A stretch of DNA of 64,000 nt from Dyella sp. C9 (GTDB lineage Bacteria > Pseudomonadota > Gammaproteobacteria > Xanthomonadales > Rhodanobacteraceae), in contig NZ_QIRF01000008.1 in the NCBI RefSeq assembly GCF_003332825.1, forward strand, positions 1 to 64,000, written 5' to 3'. Below are positions 36,100 through 45,544 of the stretch, one piece after another. The position numbers and the translations under genes were made by a program. The notes beneath the pieces are model-generated. The model was not told where the DNA came from. It ran no database searches and worked only from the letters and a program-made list of their open reading frames with translations. Positions within the stretch are counted from its first letter, which is position 1; each line of letters opens with the position of its first letter.

Positions 36100-37056
36100 A
36101 TGCCTGTTCGTCCCCTCGACGATGCCGTCATCCTGGAAGCTTCCCGCTGGTTTGCTCGCCTCCACGCGGAGCAGGCCTCGGAGGATGACCGCCAGGCATG
36201 GGCGCGCTGGCACACGGCCGATCCCAGCCATCAACGCGCATGGCAGCTGGTGGAGGATGTGCGCGCGCAGTTCGAACGCGTTCCCCGCGTCGTAGCCGGG
36301 CATGCACTGGATGCGGCGGGCAGGGCGCGACGTCGGGCGCTAGGCCAGCTGTTGGCGGTGCTGGGGGTCGGCACCGCCGGCATGCTCGCGTGGCGGCAGT
36401 TGCCCTGGGGCGGCTGGCTGGCCGGTTACCGAACCCGTGTCGGTGAGCGCAGGGATGTGGCACTGCCTGACGGATCGGCGCTTTCGCTCAACACGGCGAG
36501 TGCGGTTGACGTCGAGTTCTCGTCCACGCGGCGCTTGCTCAAGCTGCACGCGGGCGAGGTGTTGATACGCACGGGTGCCGACGCGGCGGCAAGTACGCAC
36601 CGACCGTTCGTGGTCGCGACGCGGCATGGCGAGGTACTGGCGCTGGGTACTCGCTTTACCGTGCGCACCGAGGCTGACTACGGGGAAGTCTCGGTGCTGG
36701 AGAAGGCGGTCAAGGTGCAGCCGGCGGGCGGCATCGCGCCGCTCATCGTGCCGGCCGGCTACCACGCGCGCTTCACCGTTCATGGCGCCGAGGCGCCGCA
36801 GCCCAACAACGTCTCCGTGGCGTCGTGGCAGTACGGCAGCATCATCGCAGTGGACATGCCCCTGGGCGGACTCGTCGCGGAATTGTCGCGCTACCGCCAC
36901 GGATACCTCGGCTGTCATCCGTCCATCGCCGCCCTGAAAGTCTCGGGCGCCTTCCCCATCGACGATACCGACCGGGCAATGGATGCACTCGTCCAGGCGT
37001 TTCCTGTGCGAGTGGTCCAGCGTACCCGGCTCTGGGTGACATTGGAGCCGCGCTGA
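36100..37056 (+). CDS. FecR-family transmembrane regulator, 318 aa
   Basis: This cytoplasmic-membrane regulator passes the signal from the receptor to the sigma factor. The N-terminal cytoplasmic DUF4880 region (ASRWFARLHAEQASEDDRQAWARW) precedes one membrane segment (about residues 83-103). The periplasmic FecR domain (DVALPDGSALSLNTASAVDVEF and VLALGTRFTVR) and the C-terminal STN-like region (VVAELSRYRHGYLGC) follow. The ATG at 36100 is used. The gap to the sigma gene is ten bases. Confidence 0.93.
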   Translation: MPVRPLDDAVILEASRWFARLHAEQASEDDRQAWARWHTADPSHQRAWQLVEDVRAQFERVPRVVAGHALDAAGRARRRALGQLLAVLGVGTAGMLAWRQLPWGGWLAGYRTRVGERRDVALPDGSALSLNTASAVDVEFSSTRRLLKLHAGEVLIRTGADAAASTHRPFVVATRHGEVLALGTRFTVRTEADYGEVSVLEKAVKVQPAGGIAPLIVPAGYHARFTVHGAEAPQPNNVSVASWQYGSIIAVDMPLGGLVAELSRYRHGYLGCHPSIAALKVSGAFPIDDTDRAMDALVQAFPVRVVQRTRLWVTLEPR

Positions 37057-37127
37057 CCGCCGGGTTGCACTTTTTCCATCGCTCGTTCGGCCCCTGCTGG
37101 AGAACCTATCCATGCCCGGGAAAACCC

Positions 37128-39584
37128 ATGTCGTTCGATCACTCCATCACCTTGCCCCACCGCGCCCTGTCCAGGCACCTGCGCGGCATCCTATGCGGCT
37201 GCCTCATCGCGATGCCCTTGCTGAATTCGGTTCATGCGCAGGACCTTGTGGCCTCTTCCGCCCCGGCAGCGCGGCGGGTCGATATCGCTGCCGGCCCGCT
37301 GCCCTTGGTGCTCAGCCAGTTTGCCGGCACGCAGGGCGTGACCCTTTCGTTCGACGCAGCCCAGCTCGGTTCGGCTACCTCGAACGGACTGCATGGCGTA
37401 TACACGGCGCAGCAGGGCTTTGATGCCCTGCTTGCCGGCAGCGGATGGCAGGCGACGGTTGACCGCCGCGGGATCTATTCGCTGGTGCACGCCTCCCAGT
37501 CCACGGCCGGGGCAAGGGCGGCGGCGCCGGCGGCCGCGACCCAGGCCGGTTCGGCACCGGGGACGACCACGCTATCGACGATCCAGGTCACGGCCGAATC
37601 GCAGAACGCCACTACCGAAGGAAGCGGCTCGTACACCACGCGTGCGCTGACGCTGGGCAAGGGCGAGTACAGCATGCGCGAGATTCCCCAATCGGTCAGC
37701 GTCATCACGCGCCAGCGCATGGATGACCAGAACATCAACGACATCAAGGATGCGATGACCCAGACCACGGGTGTCACCGTGCAGGGAAACGCCAATCCGT
37801 ACCTCAACAACAGCTACTACGCCCGCGGCTATGCGCTCGAGGCAGAGCTGGACGGCATTCCGTCCAGTGGGTCGCTCAACGTCGGTGCACCGCAGTTCGA
37901 CATGTCCATGTACGACCGCATCGAGATCATCCGTGGCTCAGCGGGATTGCTCGAGGGCTCGGGCGAGCCCGGCGGTCTCGTGAACTTCGCGCGCAAGCGC
38001 CCCACCGCAGACACGCAGGTTTCCGGCAGCCTCAGCGTAGGGTCGTGGAACCAGTTCCACGGTGACCTTGACGTATCCGGCTCGCTGAACCAGGACAAGA
38101 CCCTGCAGGGCCGCATGGTGATCGCCGATACGGACAACGACGAGTTCTACGATCACTCGCACCACGAATCGCGGATGCTGTATGGCATCGTGGAATACCA
38201 TCTGGGTGCGAGTACCTTGCTGTCGCTGTCGGGTACGGTGCAGCACGACGAGACGCACGGCATCCTTTCGGCCATTCCCGCCTATAGCACCGGCCAGCTG
38301 CTGGACCTGTCGCCGTCGACCAACCCATTTCCCGACTGGACGCGCAGCAACCAGAACACCCGCGAGGCGTTTGCCGAGCTTGACCACTTCTTCGATGGTG
38401 GCTGGCGGATGCGCGCGAGCGCGCGCTATCGCTCCAGCGACACCGATGCGCGCTATATCGGCCTGCCAGGGCCGGTCGACGCTGAGACCGGCGAGGTGCA
38501 GTACTTCCCCGCGGCGGATAACACGCGCTTCAGCTGGATATCCGCCGATGCCAATGCGAGTGGTCCATTCGAACTGTTCGGTCGCACCCACCAGCTGATG
38601 GTCGGCATGAACTACGACGAGGTGAAGACGCAGGACCAGTATTCCAACGAACCCTGGGGCAGCACCGACTTCTTCCAGCTCGTCCAGCTGCCACAGCCCT
38701 CGATCCCATTGGTGGGCAACTACCAGACGCGCACCGAGCAATACGGCATCTATGGGCAGGCTCGCTTCAGCATCACCGATCCGTTCACCTTCGTGCTCGG
38801 TGGACGCGTGAGCAACTACCACAGCTTCAGCGGCAACGCCGACTACGGCACCACGCCGGACATGCCGCGCGACCCGGGCGGCGTGGATCACAAGTTCACG
38901 CCCTATGCGGGACTGATCTACACCCTCAACAGCCAGATTTCGCTTTATGGCAGCTACTCGCAGATCTTCGTGCCGCAGTCCGAGCTGACCGCCAGCGGAT
39001 CGCCGTTGCCACCACGCACCGGCGACCAGTATGAGATTGGCGCCAAGGGCGAGTTCTACGACGGCAAGCTCAATGCCTCGATGGCGCTGTTCAATCTCAA
39101 GGATCGTAATCGCGCGTATTACTCCAGCGACATCTTCTTCTACAGCGCGGCTGGCGAAGTGCGAATGAACGGCGCCGAGGCCGAGATAGGCGGTTCGCCG
39201 ATGCCCGGCTGGGACCTGAGCGCGGGATACACCTATCTGGACCCGCATTACCGGACCGAGCAGGATGAGGCGAACCTCTCTGCGATCACGCCGCGGCACA
39301 ACGCAAAGATCTGGAGCAACTACCACTTCCAGGGCGAGGCGCTGCGCAAATTCAACATCGGCGCGGGACTGTTGGCTTCGAGTGGATGGACCAGCGGCAA
39401 TGTGCACGCGCCAGGCTATGCAACCGCATCACTTCAAGTGGGCTACCGCATCGATCCGCACTGGAACGTCACGGCTACGATCGACAACGCGTTGGACCGC
39501 CGCTACTACCAGAGCTTCTACGCGGCTGGCGGCTTCTACGGCGCGCCACGGAGTTTCATGCTGACCGTACGCGCGAAGTATTGA
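37128..39584 (+). CDS. TonB-dependent siderophore receptor with STN signalling domain, 818 aa
   Basis: This outer-membrane receptor takes up a ferric siderophore and signals through FecR. After a long signal region (cleavage near VHAQD) it has an N-terminal STN domain (RVDIAAGPLPLVLSQFAG...). The plug domain (YSMREIPQSVSVITRQRMDDQNINDI) and a 22-strand barrel with siderophore-receptor motifs (EIIRGSAGLLEGSGEPGG, PYAGLIYTLNSQISLYGSYS) follow. It ends in the aromatic C-terminal strand FMLTVRAKY. The pattern resembles ferric-hydroxamate or pyoverdine-type receptors (FpvA/FoxA-like). No siderophore synthesis genes are in the window. Confidence 0.93.
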   Translation: MSFDHSITLPHRALSRHLRGILCGCLIAMPLLNSVHAQDLVASSAPAARRVDIAAGPLPLVLSQFAGTQGVTLSFDAAQLGSATSNGLHGVYTAQQGFDALLAGSGWQATVDRRGIYSLVHASQSTAGARAAAPAAATQAGSAPGTTTLSTIQVTAESQNATTEGSGSYTTRALTLGKGEYSMREIPQSVSVITRQRMDDQNINDIKDAMTQTTGVTVQGNANPYLNNSYYARGYALEAELDGIPSSGSLNVGAPQFDMSMYDRIEIIRGSAGLLEGSGEPGGLVNFARKRPTADTQVSGSLSVGSWNQFHGDLDVSGSLNQDKTLQGRMVIADTDNDEFYDHSHHESRMLYGIVEYHLGASTLLSLSGTVQHDETHGILSAIPAYSTGQLLDLSPSTNPFPDWTRSNQNTREAFAELDHFFDGGWRMRASARYRSSDTDARYIGLPGPVDAETGEVQYFPAADNTRFSWISADANASGPFELFGRTHQLMVGMNYDEVKTQDQYSNEPWGSTDFFQLVQLPQPSIPLVGNYQTRTEQYGIYGQARFSITDPFTFVLGGRVSNYHSFSGNADYGTTPDMPRDPGGVDHKFTPYAGLIYTLNSQISLYGSYSQIFVPQSELTASGSPLPPRTGDQYEIGAKGEFYDGKLNASMALFNLKDRNRAYYSSDIFFYSAAGEVRMNGAEAEIGGSPMPGWDLSAGYTYLDPHYRTEQDEANLSAITPRHNAKIWSNYHFQGEALRKFNIGAGLLASSGWTSGNVHAPGYATASLQVGYRIDPHWNVTATIDNALDRRYYQSFYAAGGFYGAPRSFMLTVRAKY

Positions 39585-39693
39585 CGCATCGTCGGGTATC
39601 AGGCCCCGTCGTGAAGAGGGCATGCGTTGCCGGAAGCGGACGCATTGCCCTCTTGCGTCGAACGCTTAGGCAGCCTGCGCGGCGCGGCGCCGC

Positions 39694-40155
39694 TCAGGCG
39701 CCGGCATCGATGATGGTTTCCATGACCACGAAGGTCGAGGTGCTCGCCACGTGCGGGAGGCTGGAGATCTTTTCGCCGAGGACGCGCCGGTAGGTGTGGA
39801 TGTCGGAGGTTCGAACCTTGAGCAGGTAGTCGAAGCTGCTGGCGATCATGTGGCACTCCTCGATCTCCCGCACCTGCATGACCGCCTTGCCGAACGCCTG
39901 GAGTGCCCGCTCGCGGGTGTCGGAGAGTTTCACTTCCGCAAAGGCGATATGGCCCAGGCCCAGCTTCACCGGGTCGGTCACCGCCCTGAAGCCGCGGATG
40001 TAGCCGTCGTCGATCAGCCGTTTGAGCCGGATCTGGCACGGCGTCTTGGAGAGGCCGACCCGTTTGGCCAAGTCGGTCACGGTCAGGCGACCGTCGCCGC
40101 GCAGTTCCTCGATGATCTTGCGGTCGATTTGGTCGATCTGGCTATAAGTCGACAT
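39694..40155 (-). CDS. putR: Lrp/AsnC-family regulator of proline use, 153 aa
   Basis: This regulator belongs to the feast/famine family. The helix-turn-helix (IDRKIIEELRGDGRLTVTDLAKRVGLSKTPCQIRLKRL) is at the N-terminus, with the RAM ligand domain after it (LGHIAFAEVKLSDTRE and MIASSFDYLLKVRTSDIHTYRR). The ATG at 40155 faces the putA gene across an AT-rich spacer of about 130 bases. An Lrp-type PutR/BkdR next to putA activates it in response to proline in many proteobacteria, which supports the name. A much longer upstream frame is antisense to putA and rejected. Confidence 0.88.
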   Translation of the reverse strand: MSTYSQIDQIDRKIIEELRGDGRLTVTDLAKRVGLSKTPCQIRLKRLIDDGYIRGFRAVTDPVKLGLGHIAFAEVKLSDTRERALQAFGKAVMQVREIEECHMIASSFDYLLKVRTSDIHTYRRVLGEKISSLPHVASTSTFVVMETIIDAGA

Positions 40156-40287
40156 ATAAGTCACCAATACATGAATAAATTGGCAGTTAATTAGGTAATT
40201 AGACCTACATCTTTGATAAATATAGTCAAATCGACTTTCGGCGTCGAGGTACCATCGCGCATTAGCTAAATGCAGGATTCGAGCCCC

Positions 40288-43200
40288 ATGAACCAGCCCT
40301 CCGCACCGTTCGCCACCTTCGCTCCGGCGATCAGCACCGTGACTCCGCTTCGCCAACGGATCACCGACGCCTATCGGCGCCCCGAGACTGAGGCCGTCGC
40401 GGCCCTGCTGCCGCTGGCTGAAGTCGATCCCGCGCTGCGCCGGGACATCGCGGCACTGGCCAAGGAACTGGTGCTGGCGCTGCGCGCGAAGGGGCAGCAG
40501 GGCGGCGTCGAGGGACTGGTGAAGGAGTACTCGCTTTCCAGCCAGGAAGGCGTGGCGCTCATGTGCCTGGCCGAAGCGCTGCTTCGCATTCCCGACAACC
40601 AGACGCGCGACGCGCTGATCCGCGACAAGATCGCCGGCGGTGACTGGCAGGCCCACCTGGGTGGCGGCAAGACGCTGTTCGTCAATGCCACCACCTGGGG
40701 CTTGGTGGTCGCCGGCAAGCTCACGGCAAGCCACAGCCAGGAAGGTCTGGGCGCCGCGCTGACCCGTGTCATCGCGCGGCTCGGCGAGCCGGTCATCCGC
40801 CGCGGCGTCGACCTGGCCATGCAGATGATGGGCGAACAGTTCGTCACCGGCGAGACCATCGACGAGGCGCTCAAGCGCGCCCGCGAGCTGGAGGCCAAGG
40901 GCTTTTCCTTCAGCTACGACATGCTGGGTGAAGCGGCGACCACGCGCGCCGACGCGGATCGTTATTTCGCCGACTACGAGCGTGCCATCCACGCGATCGG
41001 CACCGCTTCGAACGGTCGTGGCGTTTACGCCGGCCCTGGCGTATCGATCAAGCTTTCCGCGCTGCACCCGCGCTACAGCCGTGCCCAGGCCGGCCGCGTG
41101 ATGGATGAACTGCTGCCCCGCGTGCATTCGCTCGCCCTGCTCGCCAAGGGCTATGGCATCGGCCTCAATATCGATGCCGAAGAGGCCGATCGGCTTGAAC
41201 TTTCGCTGGACCTTCTCGAAAGCCTTGCGCTCGCTCCCGACCTGGCGGGCTGGGACGGCCTGGGTTTCGTCATCCAGGCCTACGGCAAGCGTTGCCCCTT
41301 CGTGATCGACTGGGTGGTGGATCTTGCCCGCCGCTCCGGCCGCCGGCTGATGATTCGCCTGGTCAAGGGCGCTTATTGGGACAGCGAGATCAAGCGCGCC
41401 CAGGTGGACGGCCAGGCCGGCTTCCCGGTGTATACGCGCAAGGTCTATACCGACCTGTCCTACATCGCCTGCGCGCGCAAGCTACTGCAGGCCCGCGATG
41501 TCGTGTTCCCGCAGTTCGCGACGCACAACGCGCATACGCTCGCCACCATCTACCGCATGGCGGGACCGCAATTCTCGATCGGCGACTACGAGTTCCAGTG
41601 CCTGCACGGCATGGGCGAGGCGCTCTACGAGGAAGTCGTCGGTGAGGCCAAGCTGGGCCGGCCGTGCCGGATCTACGCACCGGTCGGTACGCACGAGACC
41701 CTGTTGGCTTACCTCGTGCGCCGCCTGCTCGAGAACGGCGCCAACTCGTCCTTCACGCATCGTATCTGGGACGAGAACGTGTCGGCCGACGAGCTGGCCG
41801 CCGATCCGGTCGACGAAGTGCGAAAGATCGTGCCGCTGGGCGCGCCGCACGAGGTTGTGGCGTTGCCCCGCTACATCTATGGCGAGCGGCGCAACTCCGC
41901 GGGCGTGGACCTTTCCAACGAGAACGACCTGGCCAGGCTGAAGGTGCAGTTGCAGGAAAGCGCCGGCCTGCGCTGGACAGCCGCTCCCACGTTCGTCGGT
42001 CCGGAGGCAGGACACGATCCGCAGCCCGTCCGCAATCCGGCGGATCACCGCGATTTCGTGGGCGAGGTCACCTTCGCGCTTGAGCGTGACGTCGAACTCG
42101 CGGCGCAGCGCGCCGCGCAGGCCGTGGCGGCCTGGTCCGCCCATTCGGCGGAGGCCCGCGCAGGCTTGCTCGAGGCCGCGGCGAACGAACTCGAACACAA
42201 GATGCCGATCCTGCTGGGACTGATCATTCGCGAGGCGGGCAAATCCATGCCCAACGCGATCGCCGAAGTGCGCGAGGCGGTCGACTTCCTGCGCTACTAC
42301 GCCCAGCAGGCGCGTACGACGCTGGCCGACGCCGAGCGGCCGCTCGGACCGATCGTCTGCATCAGCCCGTGGAATTTCCCGCTGGCGATCTTCATCGGAC
42401 AGGTCGCCGCGGCACTGGCTGCGGGCAACACCGTGCTGGCCAAGCCGGCCGAAGAGACGCCGCTCATCGCGGCCGAGGCCGTGCGCATCCTGCACGGCGT
42501 GGGCATCCCGAACGAAGCCGTGCAGTTGCTGCCGGGCGACGGCGCCATCGGCGCGGCCCTGGTGCGCCAGCCTGAAGTGGCAGGCGTGATGTTCACCGGA
42601 TCGACCGAGGTGGCCAAGCTCATCCAGGTCGAGCTGGCCGGGCACGCCCTGGCCGATGGCCGTCCGATTCCGCTGATTGCGGAAACCGGCGGCCAGAACG
42701 CCATGATCGTCGACAGCTCGGCCCTGCCGGAACAGGTCACCGCCGACGTGATGGCCTCGGCGTTCGACAGTGCCGGCCAGCGCTGCTCGGCCTTGCGGGT
42801 GCTGTGCCTGCAGGAAGACATCGCCGACCGCCAGCTGGTGATGCTCAAGGGAGCCTTGCTCGAGCAGTCCATCGGCAATCCGGACCGCCTTTCGGTGGAC
42901 GTGGGCCCGGTCATCACCGAGGAAGCCAAGCGCAACATCGAAGCCCACGTCGACCGCATGCGTGGACTGGGCTGCAAGGTGCAGCAGCTGCCGCTTCCGG
43001 AGGCGACCCAGCACGGCACCTTCGTCGCACCGACCATCATCGAGATTTCCGACATCGGCCAGATCGGGCGCGAGGTGTTCGGCCCCGTGCTGCATGTCGT
43101 GCGGTTCCGTCGTGAAGCGTTGCCCGGCCTGATCGACGCCATCAATGCGACCGGTTACGGGCTGACCTTCGGGCTGCATACGCGCCTGGACGACACCATC

Positions 43201-43938
43201 GAGCAGGTCACCGCCAAGGCCGCCGCCGGCAATATCTACGTCAACCGCAACATCATCGGCGCCGTGGTCGGCGTGCAGCCCTTCGGTGGTCGCGGACTCT
43301 CGGGTACCGGTCCGAAGGCAGGTGGCCCGCTGTATATCGGACGTCTCACCCAGGGCCGGCCCAAGCTCGGCATCAGCGGCAACGGCAGCACGGACAACGC
43401 GTGCGAAGCGCTTGCATCCTGGCTCGATGCCTCCGGCCATGCGCAGGCGGCCCGCCAGGTGCGTGCAGCGGCGACGGAGCGCATGAACGGCTACCAGGTC
43501 GAGTTGGCGGGCCCGGTGGGCGAGCGCAACATGTACGCGCTGCATCCGCGCGGGCAGGTGCTCGCCGTTCCGGCCACCGAAGACGGACTGATCGCCCAGC
43601 TGGGCGCCGCGCTGGCCGCCGGCAACCGCGTGAGCGTCGTGTGGCCAGGCGCCAGGCCGGCCCGTTTCGCGAGCTTGCCGACGCAGGTTGCCGCCAGGGT
43701 GCAGTGGCTTGCAGAGATTCCGTCGGCGTCCACCTTCGCCGCCGTTCTTGTCGAGCCGCGTGAGGAAGGTACGCACGCATTGATCGCTCGCCTGGCCGGC
43801 ATGACGGGCCCGATTCCCATCGTGCAGGTAGGCGATCAGCAGGGTCGTTACCGCCCTGACTGGCTGGTGGAAGAAGTGTCCACGTCGATCAATACGACGG
43901 CTGCCGGTGGCAATGCGCGCCTGATGGCCATGGTCTGA
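40288..43938 (+). CDS. putA: Bifunctional proline dehydrogenase/P5C dehydrogenase, 1216 aa
   Basis: PutA oxidises proline to glutamate in two steps with substrate channelling. The FAD-dependent proline dehydrogenase barrel covers roughly residues 80-560 (GVSIKLSALHPRYSRAQ, IDAEEADRLELSLDL, RLVKGAYWDSEIKRAQ). The aldehyde dehydrogenase half follows, with CISPWNFPLAIFIGQ, FTGSTEVA, ETGGQN and the catalytic Cys833 in AGQRCSALRVL. A conserved C-terminal domain (about 1090-1216) follows. The N-terminus lacks the ribbon-helix-helix DNA-binding domain of the E. coli type, consistent with separate control by the divergent Lrp gene. An ATG at 40270 is an alternative start. Confidence 0.95.
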   Translation: MNQPSAPFATFAPAISTVTPLRQRITDAYRRPETEAVAALLPLAEVDPALRRDIAALAKELVLALRAKGQQGGVEGLVKEYSLSSQEGVALMCLAEALLRIPDNQTRDALIRDKIAGGDWQAHLGGGKTLFVNATTWGLVVAGKLTASHSQEGLGAALTRVIARLGEPVIRRGVDLAMQMMGEQFVTGETIDEALKRARELEAKGFSFSYDMLGEAATTRADADRYFADYERAIHAIGTASNGRGVYAGPGVSIKLSALHPRYSRAQAGRVMDELLPRVHSLALLAKGYGIGLNIDAEEADRLELSLDLLESLALAPDLAGWDGLGFVIQAYGKRCPFVIDWVVDLARRSGRRLMIRLVKGAYWDSEIKRAQVDGQAGFPVYTRKVYTDLSYIACARKLLQARDVVFPQFATHNAHTLATIYRMAGPQFSIGDYEFQCLHGMGEALYEEVVGEAKLGRPCRIYAPVGTHETLLAYLVRRLLENGANSSFTHRIWDENVSADELAADPVDEVRKIVPLGAPHEVVALPRYIYGERRNSAGVDLSNENDLARLKVQLQESAGLRWTAAPTFVGPEAGHDPQPVRNPADHRDFVGEVTFALERDVELAAQRAAQAVAAWSAHSAEARAGLLEAAANELEHKMPILLGLIIREAGKSMPNAIAEVREAVDFLRYYAQQARTTLADAERPLGPIVCISPWNFPLAIFIGQVAAALAAGNTVLAKPAEETPLIAAEAVRILHGVGIPNEAVQLLPGDGAIGAALVRQPEVAGVMFTGSTEVAKLIQVELAGHALADGRPIPLIAETGGQNAMIVDSSALPEQVTADVMASAFDSAGQRCSALRVLCLQEDIADRQLVMLKGALLEQSIGNPDRLSVDVGPVITEEAKRNIEAHVDRMRGLGCKVQQLPLPEATQHGTFVAPTIIEISDIGQIGREVFGPVLHVVRFRREALPGLIDAINATGYGLTFGLHTRLDDTIEQVTAKAAAGNIYVNRNIIGAVVGVQPFGGRGLSGTGPKAGGPLYIGRLTQGRPKLGISGNGSTDNACEALASWLDASGHAQAARQVRAAATERMNGYQVELAGPVGERNMYALHPRGQVLAVPATEDGLIAQLGAALAAGNRVSVVWPGARPARFASLPTQVAARVQWLAEIPSASTFAAVLVEPREEGTHALIARLAGMTGPIPIVQVGDQQGRYRPDWLVEEVSTSINTTAAGGNARLMAMV

Positions 43939-43960
43939 GCCGGCGATGCCGGCGGGTGGC

Positions 43961-43983
43961 GTGGCCTTGTCGTCCAAGGCCAC
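43961..43983. terminator. Hairpin after putA
   Basis: GTGGCCTTG at 43961-43969 and CAAGGCCAC at 43975-43983 form a perfect 9-base stem with a 5-base loop. The flanking GGCGGGTGGC and CCGCCC can extend the stem. It starts about 20 bases after the putA stop. Confidence 0.65.
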
Positions 43984-44001
43984 CCGCCCATGCTTGGCTA
44001 A

Positions 44002-44035
44002 GTCTCGGCAAGTAGGGGCATATCCATGCCGAGAC
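44002..44035. terminator. Second hairpin in the putA/SDR convergent spacer
   Basis: GTCTCGGCA at 44002-44010 pairs with TGCCGAGAC at 44027-44035 around a 16-base loop. It may serve the convergent genes, but no T-run is seen. Confidence 0.4.
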
Positions 44036-44190
44036 AGACCGGTATTCGCGCGCTCGTTGGCATGCTCGCCGTGGTTTGACGGCGGCGGGCATGCTTCATC
44101 CGTGGCTGGTCGGGCGCAACGTGCCCCGGTCAATCGAAGCCGCCGAGCGCCCTCCGTGTCGCCCAGGTTGCTGCGCCGACGAGCGTCGGT

Positions 44191-44949
44191 TCAGGCGCCG
44201 CCGAAGATCGCCAGGGCCTGCTCGTTGAAGCCGTTCACGAAGCCGTGCTCGCCCGGGCCTACGTTGGCGCGGAACGGCTTGGCGGACTCGACCAGGATTT
44301 CGTCAGCATCGGTACCGAGTGCCGCCATCGTCTCGGCGATGAACTGGTCCAGCGGCATCGCCTGTTCGGCTTCCTGGCTGTTCATCAGCTCGGTGCGCAC
44401 CCAGGGTGGTGCTATCTCGAGGACGCGCACGCCGGTGTTGCGCAACATGAAGCGTTGCGACAGCACGTACGAATGAAGCGCGGCCTTGGTGGCTGAGTAG
44501 ATGCCGGTGACCGCCAGCGGCACGAACGCGAGCACGGAGCTCGTGTATGCAACAACGGCGTTGTCCTTGCCCTTGAGGTGATCGATCAGCGCCGAGGTCA
44601 TGCGGATCGGCCCCAGCAGGTTGGTGGTGATGGTCGAGGTCAGCAGCGCATCGTCAATCCTTCCGGCGACGGTGTCGGGCTGCATGATGCCGGCGTTGTT
44701 GATGAGCACATTCAGCCCGGGATGATCGGCGACCAGCCGCTTCGCCACGTGCTCGATGCTGGCTGTATCGTTGACGTCCAGCTCGACCGCCTCCATGCCC
44801 GGATGGGCCGCGATCACGGCGTCGAGATGACTGCGGCGCCGGCCGCCGATGATCACCTTGTTGCCGAGCTTGTGCAGCGCTTCGGCAAGGCCGCGGCCAA
44901 TGCCGGAGCCGCCGCCGGTGATGAAGATCGTATTGCCAGCAAGTTTCAC
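44191..44949 (-). CDS. Short-chain dehydrogenase/reductase (DltE-like), 252 aa
   Basis: This is a classical SDR. TGGGSGIG is at residues 11-18, NNAG is present, the catalytic Ser is in TSSVLAFVPLAVTG and the active-site Tyr-x3-Lys is YSATK. The AELMNSQE-type region WVRTELMNSQEAEQAM and the overall length fit the DltE-like/YdfG group. It is 21 bases downstream of a SnoaL-like gene on the same strand, and both lie under the control region bound by the divergent TetR regulator. The substrate is unknown. Confidence 0.9.
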   Translation of the reverse strand: MKLAGNTIFITGGGSGIGRGLAEALHKLGNKVIIGGRRRSHLDAVIAAHPGMEAVELDVNDTASIEHVAKRLVADHPGLNVLINNAGIMQPDTVAGRIDDALLTSTITTNLLGPIRMTSALIDHLKGKDNAVVAYTSSVLAFVPLAVTGIYSATKAALHSYVLSQRFMLRNTGVRVLEIAPPWVRTELMNSQEAEQAMPLDQFIAETMAALGTDADEILVESAKPFRANVGPGEHGFVNGFNEQALAIFGGA

Positions 44950-44970
44950 GGGGGTTCTCCTCAGAAGGGA

Positions 44971-45372
44971 TCAGGCAGGAAAGCGATTGCCGAACATCGG
45001 CAGTCCGCTCCTGGATTCGGCTTGTGTTGCTTCGTCCTGCAACACGTCCCAGTGCTCGGCGAGCTTGCCGTCCTCGACGCGCACGACATCGGCGGCGATC
45101 CACGCGGCCGGGCGCCCGTTGCCGGAAAAGCGGCCGTGCACGATCACGTAGTCGCCTTCGGCGAGGATCAGCCCGTGCTCGTAGCGCAGGGTGCTGGGAA
45201 TGCTGCGTATCAGCTTGAACAGGCCGTCACGGCCCGGCTCGATGTGCGCGCTGTGCTGGATGTAGCGATCGGACCAGAAGGCTTCGGCCGCTTCGTAGTC
45301 GCGCTGGTTGAAGAGCGTATCGAAGGCCTTGAGGACCAGGGCCTTGTTCTGTTCGGGCGTGGTCTTTGACAT
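44971..45372 (-). CDS. SnoaL-like (NTF2 fold) polyketide-cyclase-type protein, 133 aa
   Basis: This is a small NTF2-fold protein of the predicted SnoaL-like aldol condensation group. LVLKAFDTLFNQRDYEAAEAFWSDRYIQHSAHIEPGRDG at the N-terminal half and VVRVEDGKLAEHWDVLQDE at the end are typical. The His and Asp residues of YIQHSA and EHWDV usually line the pocket. The ATG at 45372 is used. It is the first gene of an operon with the SDR and lies next to the twin palindromes at 45428-45498. Confidence 0.87.
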   Translation of the reverse strand: MSKTTPEQNKALVLKAFDTLFNQRDYEAAEAFWSDRYIQHSAHIEPGRDGLFKLIRSIPSTLRYEHGLILAEGDYVIVHGRFSGNGRPAAWIAADVVRVEDGKLAEHWDVLQDEATQAESRSGLPMFGNRFPA

Positions 45373-45427
45373 GGTCGTTTCCTCTTCGAGGGTGGCCCTG
45401 GTGCGCCTAGGGGTGGAATTCAAATCA

Positions 45428-45445
45428 CAATGGCGATCACCATTG
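45428..45445. promoter_or_regulatory. TetR operator, site 1
   Basis: CAATGGCGATCACCATTG is an 18-base palindrome with one mismatch, next to the SnoaL promoter. Its reverse complement shares ATGTCAATGGTGATC with site 2. Confidence 0.8.
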
Positions 45446-45480
45446 ACATGGCGTAGAATGGTCCCGCCCGAATTCAATGT

Positions 45481-45498
45481 CAATGGTGATCACCATTG
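45481..45498. promoter_or_regulatory. TetR operator, site 2
   Basis: CAATGGTGATCACCATTG is a perfect 18-base palindrome, 46 bases upstream of the TetR start codon. The spacing between the two site starts is 53 bases, about five helical turns. Confidence 0.85.
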
Positions 45499-45544
45499 TA
45501 TTTTCCCTCCAAGGGGTGTCGGGTGGCCGGACAGGAGTAACCGT

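Noticed and set aside
39694..41127. 477-codon minus-strand protein with Lrp C-terminus
   Set aside because: Only the last 153 residues match the Lrp family. The rest is antisense to the start of putA, so the internal ATG at 40155 is the true start.
41482..44133. 883-codon open frame on the minus strand
   Set aside because: It is fully antisense to putA, which has clear catalytic motifs. Long antisense frames are expected in GC-rich genes, and its product shows no domain.
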